This document shows, one piece after another, positions 45,557 to 55,888 of a stretch of DNA of 64,000 bases (positions are counted from its first letter, which is position 1; each line of letters opens with the position of its first letter). The DNA is from Ursus arctos. Its lineage: Eukaryota > Chordata > Mammalia > Carnivora > Ursidae. The stretch covers positions 22,503,501-22,567,500 of the forward strand of contig NW_026622841.1 in assembly GCF_023065955.2 (NCBI RefSeq), given 5' to 3'. The notes under the pieces were generated by a model. It ran no database searches and was not told the DNA's origin. It saw only the letters and a program-made list of their open reading frames with translations. The position numbers were made by a program, and so were the translations under genes.

Positions 45557-45907
45557 TTATGGGCTGAACTGTGTCCTCCCAAAATTCATATGCTAAAGCC
45601 CTAATCCCTGGTGCCTCAGAAGGTGACTGTATTTGTAAATAGAGTCTTTAGAAAGGCAAAGGAGGTCCCTAGGGTGGGCCAGAATCCAATATGAGTGGGC
45701 ACAGACATGTGCAGAAACAGCCACGTGAACGTACCAGTAGAAGGCAGCCCTCTGCAAGCCAAGCAAAGAGGCCTTAGAAGAAACCAACCCTGCCAACCCC
45801 TTGATCTTGGATTTCCAGCCTCCAGAACTGGGAGAAATTAAATGTCTGTTGTTTAAGCCACCCAGTCTGTGGTACTTTGTTCTGGAAGCCCGAGCAAAGT
45901 AATACAC
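45557..45907 (+). mobile_element. MLT1A-type solitary LTR, near complete
   Basis: Begins TGTTATGGGCTGAACTGTGT and ends GAGCAAAGTAATACA. In order: AAAATTCATATGCTAAAGCC, GGTGACTGTATTTGTAAATA, CTAGGGTGGGCCAGAATCCA, CAGAAGAAACCAACC-like block, CCAGCCTCCAGAACTGGGAG, TGTTTAAGCCACCCAGTCTG. At 351 bp it is the best-preserved MaLR LTR here. Confidence 0.93.
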
Positions 45908-46744
45908 TTGGTTCAGCCTTCAACATGCCTGGATGAGCTTACCGTCCATGGAAAATGAACTGAGAAGGTGATTCCTGTCTCCTGGCTCTGAAGTGCAGGC
46001 GGACTAAATCAAAGTGGGCCAGAAAAGACCAGTACTGGAGCACCATTCTGAGATGTTGAAGGAACCTGGATCATAAGCTTCTGCTGCACCTTCTCCTCCA
46101 GCACCTGCTGGGCCGCTGGAGGGGTTCCTCAGAGAGTCAGCAGGCTTCAGAGATGTGACCTGATTGGACCCCTTAAATGAGCACCTGAAACCATACACAA
46201 GAGCAAAAGGACCAAAGAAAGAATTCCAGCTGACTTTGTTAATTGGTTGTTTTAAAAACTTTCAGCGTCATCAATATACACAATGACATGGTTATAAAAT
46301 CATTCTAATGAAAGCTTGGGCTAAATCAACCAATGTATAGTGTATCAAACTAGGGAGGTGAAGCAGAGTCATATGCCTCAAAAATATTTTGCTCAGCTCA
46401 GTTCCAGGGGACTCATTTCAGTCAGATCATGAAAAACTAGAGAACAGTAAAGGGTTTCCCTGCTATATGGAAGCAGTTTTTGGAAATGGGTGGTTAGTCT
46501 CAAAGTGGGATGTTTCAAAAGGGTACAAGACAGCTGCCTTTACCACTTGAAAAAGCAATCTTGTGGTTGTGGGATTAGACTATGGGTATGATACCCCAGG
46601 GGAAAAACCAAGACCAAAAGGAAGATATTACTTAGAGGGACTTCAAGAAGTTTAAACAGTAGTGTCCAGTCATCCCGGGGTTGACTCAGTTTTAAGTATG
46701 AGCGGATTTCCCTCAAATTAAAAGGTAACTTTGAAGTTAAAATC
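45908..46744. other. Unassigned stretch
   Basis: Nothing recognised. Confidence 0.4.
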
Positions 46745-46810
46745 TAACATTCAATAAAGAAATATTTATCAAGCATCTACCACATGCAGAATTCTGGCTG
46801 ACATGTATGG
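46745..46810 (-). mobile_element. L2 3'-terminal fragment, minus strand
   Basis: CATTCAATAAAGAAATATTT with ATCAAGCATCTACCACATGC is the antisense L2 terminus. Confidence 0.55.
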
Positions 46811-47017
46811 AGGACTTCTGAGGTTTTTGTCTGCCCACCATCCCCATTTCTCAAGGAGAATTGCTCCTCCACATTTCCTCTGGTCATACTGAGGTGGTGA
46901 GATACCAGTGCCGTAACTTAAGACGACATATACTCCCAAAGTAGGGCATGTGACCCTGGCTCAGGCAATCATAGCACCTCACACCCACAGCAAAAGCAAA
47001 TGGTCAAGAATGAATAA

Positions 47018-47235
47018 CCTAGGGGCGCCTGGGTGGCTCAGTCATTAAGCGTCTGCCTTTGGCTCAGGGCATGATCCCAGAGCCCTGGGATGGAGCCCCA
47101 CATCGAGCCCCACATCGGGCTCCCTGCTCCGCTGGGAGCCTGCTTCCTCCTCTCCCACTCCCCCTGCTTGTGTTCCCTCTCTCGCTGACTGTCTCTCTCT
47201 CTGTCAAATAAATAAATAAAATCTTAAAAAAAAAA
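47018..47235 (+). mobile_element. CAN-SINE, younger type with internal tandem duplication
   Basis: Perfect 12-bp target duplication AAGAATGAATAA at 47006-47017 and 47236-47247. The B-box-adjacent GAGCCCCACATC occurs twice in tandem (47093-47104, 47105-47116), making this copy longer than its relatives. Confidence 0.97.
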
Positions 47236-47247
47236 AAGAATGAATAA

Positions 47248-47599
47248 TCGAAGCAGGTCCAATTGGGACCTTCCCTAAATTTGTTTATAGACGTGAACAG
47301 ACATCCACGGGTGTGTGCACACGTGTGCATGCATATACACGCACCTCCTCCTGAAAGGTGTGCTAGGTTGCGAAGATGTGCAACTGTAGCTTTAAGTAGC
47401 CATTCTTCTACCATAAAAACATGGATGGTAAGGGGAGAAAAAGATAAGTCTGACAATATAGTTTAAGTTCCTAAATCCCACCAATGATTCCCCCCACACA
47501 CACACACACACCTTTCCTTTCTTTTTTTGCTTTTATGCTATATCGAACTGGATTACCCTAACTTTTAGCAGGAAGGGTCTTGACTTTAAAAAGTTGGTA
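47248..47599. other. Unassigned stretch with a short CA run
   Basis: (CA)n of about 16 bp near 47495-47511. Nothing else. Confidence 0.4.
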
Positions 47600-47680
47600 T
47601 TTGTTAAATGAATAGGCTGTTTTAGAGGAAACTGAGTGTAAGACATGGTCCCTACCTCAAAGATGTTATAAAATGACTCA

Positions 47681-47915
47681 AGGGATGCATGGGTGGCTTA
47701 GTCGGTGAAGCGTCCAACTCTTGATTTCAGCTCAGGTCATGATCTCAGGGTCGTGGGACCTAGCCCTGCACTGGGCTCCTCGCTGGGCGTGAAGCCTGCT
47801 TGGGATTCTCTTTCTCTCCCTCTGCCCCTCCGCAGCTCACACTCTCTAAATAAATAAATAAATAAATAAATAAAATCTTCAAAATAAATCCATTCATTCA
47901 TTCATTAAATAAAAT
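47681..47915 (+). mobile_element. CAN-SINE, older type
   Basis: GGGATGCATGGGTGGCTTAG, CGTCCAACTCTTGATTTCAG. Tail (AAAT)n then (CATT)n. 11-bp target duplication with one mismatch (AAAATGACTCA at 47670, AAAATGTCTCA at 47916). Confidence 0.93.
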
Positions 47916-47939
47916 AAAATGTCTCAGTAAATCCTTTTA

Positions 47940-48337
47940 TTTTTTCTCAGTAACATTGGATGATAAAACAGCTTTATTTATAATTTCTGAATCAAGAGCT
48001 AATGTTATAGAAATTTTTTAAAGTAGTGGACTGTAAACATTTTTTCTTCCTCTTCCTAAGTAAAAGCATCATATGTTCACTGCATAAAAAAAATAATGAC
48101 TCTTTCAAAACTATTTGGGATAGTTCTACGGAATTAAGCCAAGTAATCTTCAAGGATTTTTAATTGAAAAACTTCCTTTTATTTTATTTTTTAATTTATA
48201 TTTGATTAGCCAACATACAGTACATCATTAGTTTCAGATGTAGTGTTCAATAATTTATCAGTTGCGTATAACACCCAGTGCTCATCTAACCACGTGCCCT
48301 TAATGACCATCACCCAGGTACCCCATCTCCCCACCCT
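47940..48337 (-). mobile_element. Truncated L1 with probable 3' transduction
   Basis: Minus strand, 5' to 3': carnivore L1 3' UTR (about 48337-48177), an A-rich terminus (reverse of TTTTATTTTATTTTTT), then ~230 bp of non-L1 DNA with an AATAAA signal (reverse of 47973-47978), then a second A run (reverse of 47940-47945) about 27 nt downstream. A 15-bp target duplication with one mismatch flanks the whole unit (CAGTAAATCCTTTTA at 47925, CAATAAATCCTTTTA at 48338). This is the layout of an L1 transcript that read through its own signal. Confidence 0.7.
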
Positions 48338-48948
48338 CAATAAATCCTTTTAAATTGAATAGACACATGGATAAACAGAGGAGCAGAGAGTAGTAGACAG
48401 TAGGTGTAATAAGGTGTACTGAGAGCCCAGAGAAAAGAGAAACTCTATAAGCTGTCACTGTCAGGAATAGCTACAAGAATAGGCAGAATTTGAAGGTCCT
48501 TAGGATTCAGAGGAGCTGAAGAGGCCAGGGGTGCAGCTGGGGAAAGGAGAAGGACATTCACCTCAGGCAGGGGGAACAGGTAGGAGCAAAGGTCCAAGAA
48601 AGGATGCAGAGCATTTGCAGCTCGGAGGATAGACCAGGCTCCTCTGGGTTTGAGGATTCATACAGAAGATAAATGGAAGACAATATTGAAAAGGTAACCT
48701 GAAGCAGACTCGGGAATTCATCAAACACTAGATTAAGGTGTTTGGAGCCACTGTGAGTTCATAAACAGGGAGTAGTGCCCTGAAAGCAGAGCAGGAAGAA
48801 ACCAGAAGCGCAGCCAATCCAGAGAAAAGATCCTGAGGCCTCTGAGAGTGGTAACGAAGGCCTGAGCCAGGGGCCTCAGGGCAGGACTAAAGACAACTTA
48901 ACCTGGAACTTTGTCCTTACTATGCCTTTTAAAGACACATGCTTTTAG

Positions 48949-48949
<1 letters not shown>

Positions 48950-48995
<46 letters not shown>
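48950..48995. repeat. (CA)n microsatellite, ~23 uninterrupted units
   Basis: About 46 bp of perfect CA. The long pure run suggests length polymorphism. Confidence 0.98.
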
Positions 48996-48996
<1 letters not shown>

Positions 48997-49554
48997 CCCA
49001 AGGACATACAAGGTGAATGTTGTGTTAGCTCCTTCTGCCCAAGAACAGATGGATTTTGCTCATTCTGTGGCTGGAGCTGTCGTGCCACCAGCAGGGCACA
49101 GCGCCCCATCATCTGACACGGACTCCGAAATACAGTAATGTTTTTAATCAGGAAAGTTCTATAAAGCATATTGGCCCATGATTAAGGATTTCATGTTCCT
49201 TTTCTCAGCAAAAGCCAGTAACCTTCCTTAGGACTGTGGGGGGAAAGAACTTAAATATCACTTTGGAATTACTATCTGAGAATGACATGTGAATAACCAC
49301 TACCAGCCAAAATCCAGGGGAAAATACTATTTGGATACCACTCCCGGGCTTGGGAGCTGATTGAGAAAGAAGTGCTTCTGCATGCAACCGCTGAACAAGG
49401 AAACATTCGCTGACGGTTTCTAGTGGGTTACACTAAAGTACTACGAAACACTTACAGAGTAGAATATAGCTTCCAAAACCTATTCACACAGTTCACGTGA
49501 GTGTTTGCTTTCAATAATACATCCACCGAGACCGAGCTGATGTTTTTACTTCAG
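48996..49554. other. Unassigned stretch
   Basis: Nothing recognised. Confidence 0.4.
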
Positions 49555-49680
49555 TGCTTAGGTGAAGAAAACATGAGGGTCTGAGAAGTCAAAGGACTTT
49601 CCTAAGACTTTGAGTAAGTAGTGTTGAACCCAGGTCTGGAATCTGAGCGTTTTGACTCCGAGTCCAGAGAACTTGACTTT
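49555..49680 (-). mobile_element. MIR fragment, minus strand
   Basis: AGTAGTGTTGAACCCAGGTC and TTTTGACTCCGAGTCCAGAG are antisense MIR. Confidence 0.75.
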
Positions 49681-49784
49681 GCAACATGGCATGTAGGCAG
49701 GGAGGTCAGGGCTCACTCCCAGCATCCACCGCGGGGCTGGAACGCATCCTCTATGCACGGAGAATGAAAAAGTAATGGTGGACT

Positions 49785-49895
49785 GGAAAAGCCGAGTTCT
49801 AGCTCTGCCACAAACTAGCTGTGTGACCTGAACTCGTCACTTCCTGTCTCTGGATGCCAGTTCCTCACCGGGAAGAGTTGACAACAGGTAGAGTA
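49785..49895 (+). mobile_element. MIR fragment
   Basis: AGCTCTGCCACAAACTAGCT and GTGTGACCTGAACTCGTCAC, then the CTCTGGATGCCAGTTCCTCA block. Confidence 0.8.
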
Positions 49896-50284
49896 TATAA
49901 TAGACCAAGAGCTACAGAACTGGGAACAGAGCCCAGGAAGCTTGCACCGCAAGTCTACTGGAGGAGCAGGGGCTGGTGGGACTAGGGTCCCCTGGAGAAC
50001 CACAGCTGTGTTCACCCTCAAACCCCATGCAAAGTAACTTATCCTGAAGAAAGAGTCGGGGTAAGGGTTAGAGGGAAGTGCTGACTTAGAGTACCATGTG
50101 GTGTCCAACTCTGAGCTAGTTTCCAGGTCAAGCTTAGCATCCATTAACTCCTGCCTGAGTCTAAGGAGAAGATATTAAATAATTACAACAAGGAAGAAAA
50201 GGAGGAGAAAGAGAAGGGAGAGGCAATAGGCTGAGTAAAAACCAGAACTATTTACTTAAATCTCTGTCAGATGGGAGTATGGTA

Positions 50285-50425
50285 TGTGACAAGCTACTCA
50301 CCTCCATTTTCTCACTGTAAAATGGAATGTCTACACTAGCTCCTGGGATTGCTGTAGGATTAAATACAGGAATGCATAAAGCACTTGGCAAAATGTCTGG
50401 TACACGATTCTTTTTCTGTTATTAA
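50285..50425 (+). mobile_element. MIR 3' half
   Basis: CTCACTGTAAAATGGAATGT, GATTGCTGTAGGATTAAATA and AAGCACTTGGCAAAATGTCT. Confidence 0.7.
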
Positions 50426-50429
50426 TATG

Positions 50430-51248
50430 GCTTCAGTGCTTTGGTGCCTGGTGACAAAGTGCAGCACAAGCAGTCACTATTTGGGGTTTCTGGCAGGTAG
50501 TTCTTGGTTTGGCCTAGCCAATATCCCTTCTTCTAACTAGAGAACCTCTCTTTCTTCTGGGAAACCCATCCTGGTGGTTGGACCAGCACAACTACCTTTA
50601 GCCACAGGGAAGACATAGCACCAAATGTGGTCAGTCACAGCTTCCCATTCCCCTGGCCATAGTGATGGGTTCTGGAATGGCAGGGGAGCACAGAAAAGCC
50701 ATTCTAATCCCCTCCAAGAGACCTGATATGTGAATTCCAGGAGAAGGAGAGAAACGGTCTTTCTTCCTCTGGGGTTGGGGAGCTCCAAGAGAAAAGGTTT
50801 GTGAGAAAGAAGCCAGAGAATGTTGAAGGAGACCCAAATCCTGATGATCTTCAATATCCGGCCACATGGGAGTCTGGTTCCACTCTCCGGACTTTCCAGT
50901 CATATGAGGCAATAAAGTCCCCACTGGGCTTAAAGTGGTTAAATTTGATTTCTGTCACTTACAACCAAGAGTCCTAACTAATTCAGATAGTTGCTAGGTA
51001 GATTGGAGCTCAGAACAGACCCAGCAGCCTGAGCACCAAGACAGATCCTCTTCCATCTGGAACAGAGAAGGACCGAGGAGAGCTCAGCATCCGAGCTGCA
51101 TTTTGATGAGTCTGTAGCATATATCTCCACAGAAAACGAAAGCAGAAGAGGAGGGTACCAGCAGAGGCTAGCGTCATTTGAAAGGACTATCTGCTAGGAG
51201 CCAAATTAAAAGCATTTGAGTTTTTAAATTGTGTTTTTCCTATAAAAT
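50430..51248. other. Unassigned stretch
   Basis: Nothing recognised. Confidence 0.4.
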
Positions 51249-51261
51249 GTATCTTACTTTA

Positions 51262-51464
51262 GGGGCGCCTGGGTGGCACAGCGGTTAAGCGTCTGCCTTC
51301 GGCTCAGGGCGTGATCCCGGCGTTATGGGATCAAGCCCCACATCAGGCTCCTCCGCTATGAGCCTGCTTCTTCCTCTCCCACTCCCCCTGCTTGTGTTCC
51401 CTCTCTCGCTGGCTGTCTCTATCTCTGTCGAATAAATAAATAAAATCTTTAAAAAAAAAAAAAA
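51262..51464 (+). mobile_element. CAN-SINE, young bear-type
   Basis: GGCACAGCGGTTAAGCG, GTTATGGGATCAAGCCCC, CTATGAGCCTGC. Perfect 13-bp target duplication GTATCTTACTTTA at 51249-51261 and 51465-51477. Confidence 0.98.
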
Positions 51465-51641
51465 GTATCTTACTTTATCCTTTCATAGTTTCTTTCCATA
51501 TTAGAAAAAGCCATTTGCTCCAGCCTAGGGCTGGGATTTGGTGTTAATTCCAAAGGAAAGAATGAAAGTATCTTTCATCCCTCCACCCCCGATCCCCCAT
51601 GTAAACACTGGCATTGTGGTTCCAAAAACTGAACCTTTCTT

Positions 51642-51842
51642 TTTTTTTTTTTTTTTAAGATTTTATTTATTTATTTGACAGAGAGAGAGACAGTCAGCGA
51701 GAGAGGGAAGACAAGCAGGGGGAGTAGGAGAGAAAGAAGCAGGCTCCCAGTGGAGAAGCCCGATGCAGGGCTCCATCCCAGGACCCTGGGACCACGCCCC
51801 CAGCCAAAGGCAGACGTTTAATGACTGAGCCACCCAGGCGCC
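51642..51842 (-). mobile_element. CAN-SINE, minus strand, younger type
   Basis: Perfect 20-bp direct repeat CCAAAAACTGAACCTTTCTT at 51622-51641 and 51843-51862, the longest target duplication here. Confidence 0.97.
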
Positions 51843-51967
51843 CCAAAAACTGAACCTTTCTTATTACACTTGAGAAAGAGTAAATAAGTTTTGAGTTGCT
51901 AATGATTTGGGGTGCTGTGTCTTGAGCCATTATGCTGCTCTATACTTCATCAAGAATCAAATGATAG

Positions 51968-52166
51968 GGGCGTCTGGGTGGCACAGTGGTTAAGCGTCTG
52001 CCTTCAGCTCAGGGCATGATCCCGGCGTTATGGGATTGAGCCCCACATCAGGCTCTTCCGCTATGAGCCTGCTTCTTCCTCTCCCACTCCCCCTGCTTGT
52101 GTTCCCTCTCTCGCTGGCTGTCCCTATCTCTGTTGAATAAATAAATAAAATCTTTAAAAAAAAAAA
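51968..52166 (+). mobile_element. CAN-SINE, young bear-type
   Basis: GGCACAGTGGTTAAGCG, GTTATGGGATTGAGCCCC, CTATGAGCCTGC. 16-bp target duplication AAGAATCAAATGATAG at 51952-51967 and 52167-52182. Confidence 0.98.
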
Positions 52167-52182
52167 AAGAATCAAATGATAG

Positions 52183-52885
52183 AAAAGAAGGGAAGAGGGC
52201 TTTTGCACATTGGAAGGATAAAGAAGATTTGGGCTGGAACCAGAGTAGGGAGGGCCAAATAGAAGAGGCTCTGGGGCAAAGCTCAGAAACTTTGCCCTTG
52301 TTTGCAGGTGTCTCCTCTGGAAAGTCAGAGTTGGCAGATAGGGAGGAAAAGTGCTGGCAGGGATACTATCTGAGTGTCTGGAAGCCAGGCTGAGCCCAGA
52401 CCGGACCAGCCACTTAGAACAGGGACACTCGTCAGGTTACTGTCTGTGGGTGGACAGGGGCATCCCTTAGCCTGCAGCCAGGAGCTCACCAACAGCCCAG
52501 GGCTAGGCTGACATGCAGCGCATTGCCTGTGCCTGGGGTCTTCAGGGGCTCCGTAATCTAACTGCTGTGAAGATACTTCCCACACCAGCTCAACCCAAGG
52601 GAACCATCAGATACTTCTTAGAGAGGAGGAGGTTCTGGAAAGGAGTTCCAAATGCCTACACTTTCAGGCCACACCAGGTACCATACGGTGTCCAGAGCAG
52701 GGAGACTAGATAGGACAAATAATTATCACATGACTATTAGCAAAGCATGGACACCAGAGGGCAATCAGGAAGCTACAGGCAATCATGCATTTATTTCAAG
52801 TTCTCATTACCTAAAGCAGTAGGATTCAAAATTTTGTGACTGAAAACCCATTCAGCAAAAATTCTGAACATGGATTCTCTGTATA
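52183..52885. other. Unassigned stretch
   Basis: Nothing recognised. Confidence 0.4.
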
Positions 52886-52887
52886 TA

Positions 52888-53218
52888 TAGATGACCCTTA
52901 CACATGGGTGTGGACTGCACAGTTCACTTATTTGTGAATTTTTTTTAATAAATACAATACAGTATAAATGTATTTTCTCTTCCTTATGACTTTCTTAATA
53001 AGATTTTCTTTTCCCTAAACTTACTTTATTGTAAGAATACAGTGTATAATACACACAACCTACAAAATATGTGTTCATTGACTGTGTTGTTGGTAAGGCT
53101 TCTAGTCAACAGTAGGTTATCAGTAGTTCAGTTTTAGGGGAGTCGAAAGTTATACATGGATTTCCGACTGTGTGGGGGCTCAGCACCACTAACCCCCATG
53201 TTGTTCAAGGGCCAACTG
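52888..53218 (+). mobile_element. Tigger-type (TcMar) DNA transposon, internally deleted
   Basis: Terminal inverted repeats are recognisable: left TAGATGACCCTTACACATGG, right CATGTTGTTCAAGGGCCAAC with final TG. A TA dinucleotide lies on each side (52886-52887, 53219-53220), as for Tc1/mariner insertion. At 331 bp it lacks any transposase gene. Confidence 0.88.
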
Positions 53219-53220
53219 TA

Positions 53221-53820
53221 TTCAATTTATATCTTAAGTGATCTTCTCTTGATTACAATATTTGGGGCTGACCTCTTATTGGATGATTCTATTATTACTA
53301 TTTTTACCTCATGTTGTGTTTCACAAGAAACTTGCTTCTACTTAGAAGTAGAACTGTTGGGTCCACCATCCGCCTGTACCTTGCTTGACGTCTACATTAT
53401 TAGTGCCACCCAAACCAACAGTTCCATTTCAGAATTCAAAGCCACTCATCCATTTTGTGCAGGTTAAGTGAGACATATTTTTTTTTAATGATCTGTAAGT
53501 CCATTTAACCAAGCGAGTGTACAGAAAAATACACTAGAAACAAGCAAAGGAGTGCAGTTCCCATTGTCAGCACTCCACCTGATGGAACCTCCATTCACCT
53601 TTCAGGATTCCTCAGGTCCCATAAAGCACATGGCCACACACCATACGGACCAAGTGAAATGAAGGTCCAGTGTCACTCCATAGAGAAGTACCAATAAATG
53701 TTTTATTTGCTTTTTAGGATATAAATAAATAAAAGAGAAATTCTACTATTTTTTCAATAGCCTCTTGGATCATTTGCCACAGCTCCAACCATTTCACAGA
53801 CCCCAATAGAAAGGTGACTA
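53221..53820. other. Unassigned stretch
   Basis: Nothing recognised. A 103-codon frame that starts inside the Tigger end has no recognised domain. Confidence 0.4.
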
Positions 53821-53880
53821 CCCAAGATAGGTAGGACCTATCCAAGTTGGGTAGGTCTTACCCAAGATAGGTAGGACCAT
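53821..53880. repeat. Three-unit 20-bp tandem repeat
   Basis: Units 53821-53840, 53841-53860 and 53861-53880, consensus CCCAAGATAGGTAGGACCTA. Units 1 and 3 are nearly identical and unit 2 is diverged (TCCAAGTTGGGTAGGTCTTA). Confidence 0.9.
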
Positions 53881-53984
53881 AGGTGGTGTCCCATGGCAGT
53901 GGCTGGGTCCCCTTCCAGCACCTCTCCCCCTTCTCACCTACTCTGCAGCTAGAGAAACCCAGCTCCTATCACTAAATCTTTCCA

Positions 53985-54710
53985 TTCCCTGCCAGATAAA
54001 GACCAAATTCCTCAGCATGGCACAGAAACTTCTGTGCCAAATTGCTCTACCTTTCCAGCTTTATCCCTTTCTATCTCCCACATAAACTCCATGGCCAACA
54101 CCAGCAGGCACTTCTTTAACAGACCAGAATCTTTTAAGTTATGCCTTTGCTCTTTTCTCTGCCATGCATGTCTCCCTTTAACTTTGCCTTCCTGTAAATC
54201 TCCAACTCATCCTTCCAACTCCAAGTCATATGTTTCCCACTCCATCGCCCATGGAATGAACCGTCAATTCAAGGTACAAAGAAAATCATGTCTCTTTTCT
54301 TTTTCCAGTTAATTATTTAAGCACATGCTTTTCTTGTGGAACTCCCTACATCCCTTTTTTTTTTCTAAATTTGGACATAGACACACACAAAGAAAAGACA
54401 AATGTGAAGCCACAAGGAGAAGATGGCCATCTACAAACCAAGGAAAGAAGTCTCAGAAGAAACTAACACTGCCAACACCTTCATCTTGGATTGCCAGCCT
54501 CCAGAACCATGAGAAAAAATAAATGGTTGTTTAAGCCACTCGGTCTGTGCTACCTTGTTACTGCAGCCCTAGCAAACTAATATAGATCAGTTTTCCCTAT
54601 TAGGGAGTGAAGTCCTTGCTTGCTGGTTTTCATCCATCTCTGTAATTTCTAGGGCCTTGCCCAGTCCCTGGTCATTCTAAGTGCTCCAAGAGTATGTGTC
54701 GCTGAAAGGA
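53985..54710 (+). mobile_element. L2 fragment interrupted by an MLT1 LTR
   Basis: GATAAAGACCAAATTCCTCA, CATGGCACAGAAACTTC and TATTTAAGCACATGCTTTTC are L2. The L2 terminus resumes at 54590 with GGAGTGAAGTCCTTGCTTGC and TAGGGCCTTGCCCAGTCCCT. Confidence 0.6.
54368..54588 (+). mobile_element. MLT1A-type LTR, 5'-truncated
   Basis: GGACATAGACACACACAAAG, GAGAAGATGGCCATCTACAA, CAGAAGAAACTAACACTGCC, CCAGCCTCCAGAACCATGAG, GTTTAAGCCACTCGGTCTGT, ending GCCCTAGCAAACTAATA. Confidence 0.9.
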
Positions 54711-54963
54711 GGAAAGGATGGGAAGGAGAACTGACAGAAGCCTGAGCCCTGGGAATTACCACTTTATAGTCCATCTTCTGAGTTTTTTAAGCTGTGTTCC
54801 ACTCATGCCAAAAAGAATCACTTGGCAATTTATGTTATTTTTCCTTTTCTCTGGCTGCTAACCATGCCTACGTAAATCATGGTGAGTCAGAACATGTGGA
54901 AGTCTTACTGTGGGTAGAGGACTGTTGTAAGAAGGGCAAGGGGACAGTTACAGCAGGGTCTAG
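54711..54963. other. Unassigned stretch
   Basis: Nothing recognised. Confidence 0.4.
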
Positions 54964-55293
54964 CAGTGCTACCCAAGAGAAACACAACCCACACTACATC
55001 CACAATTTTTCATTTTCTAGTAGACATATTAAAACATTTTTAAAGAAATAAATTTAATTAATTTTAATATTAGATTTAAGTCAAAACATCTAAAACATTA
55101 TCAGTTCAACATGTAACCAGTATTTTTTAAATATTAATGAGATATTTTACATTCTTTTTTTTTTTTACTAAGTCTTCAAAATGTGGTACGTATTTTAGAC
55201 TCACAGCAAATTCTGTCCTGTAACTCTGACTAGCCGCGTTTCAAGTGCGAACTCCTCACACATGGCCAGTGGCTACTGCACTGAACAGCACTA
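54964..55293. mobile_element. hAT-type DNA transposon remnant
   Basis: Left end CAGTGCTACCCAAGAGAAAC and right end GGCTACTGCACTGAACAGCA form imperfect terminal inverted repeats. AT-rich interior with TTTTCTAGTAGACATATTAA, GTAACCAGTATTTTTTAAAT, GACTAGCCGCGTTTCAAGTG. The family is common in mammals; name not certain. Confidence 0.6.
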
Positions 55294-55299
55294 GAGGGT

Positions 55300-55490
55300 C
55301 AGCACTTAATGACACAGACTTTGGAATCAAGTGGACGTGGGTTTGCATCCTGATCCATCACTGACGAACTTAACCTCTTTGTGCTTCAGATTCTGCATCT
55401 TTAAAATGGGAGCTAATACCTCCTATGGCTAAGGTGAGGGTCTAATGCAGTAACCCCAGTAAAGCCCTCAACACAGTGTTTGACACAGCA
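55300..55490 (+). mobile_element. MIR element
   Basis: CACAGACTTTGGAATCAAGT, GAACTTAACCTCTTTGTGCT, TGCATCTTTAAAATGGGAGC. Well preserved. Confidence 0.85.
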
Positions 55491-55494
55491 GCAG

Positions 55495-55660
55495 CATGGT
55501 CACCATGTGCCAGGCTCTATGCTATTTAATTTATATGATTAATACTCCATGAACTGCATGATGATTACTCTCCATGATAGTGCTGAGGGGACAAAAGCTG
55601 AAGCAATTTCTCCATCAGCTGTCAGATTAATAATCTCTCTCCAGCTCTGTTTTTCAATTA
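55495..55660 (-). mobile_element. MIR element, minus strand
   Basis: CACCATGTGCCAGGCTCTAT, GCTATTTAATTTATATGATT. Inverted relative to the preceding MIR. Confidence 0.7.
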
Positions 55661-55675
55661 ATAAAATGGGAATAA

Positions 55676-55873
55676 CTGGGGTACCTGGATGGCTCAGTCG
55701 GTTAAGTGTCTGCCTTTGGCTCAAGTCATGATCCCAGGGTCCTGGGATCGAGTTCCCCATTGGGCTCCCTGCTCCACGGAGAGTCTGCCTCTCCCTCTGC
55801 CTCTCCCTCAACTCGTTTTCTCTTTCTCTCTCTCTCTCTCAAATAAATAAATAGAATCTTTTAAAAAAATAAA
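55676..55873 (+). mobile_element. CAN-SINE, intermediate age
   Basis: GGTACCTGGATGGCTCAGTC, CCAGGGTCCTGGGATCGAG. Perfect 15-bp target duplication ATAAAATGGGAATAA at 55661-55675 and 55874-55888. Confidence 0.97.
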
Positions 55874-55888
55874 ATAAAATGGGAATAA

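Larger units (their letters stand above)
47600..48900 (-). mobile_element. L2 fragment, minus strand, split by a SINE and an L1
   Basis: GTAAGACATGGTCCCTACCT (47640) and the 48360-48850 block (GGGGAACAGGTAGGAGCAAA, GTGTTTGGAGCCACTGTGAG) follow antisense L2. Insertions occupy 47681-48337. Confidence 0.5.

Noticed and set aside
48911..49169. Open frames across the CA repeat on both strands
   Set aside because: Produced by the stop-free dinucleotide repeat (His-Thr and Val-Cys runs).
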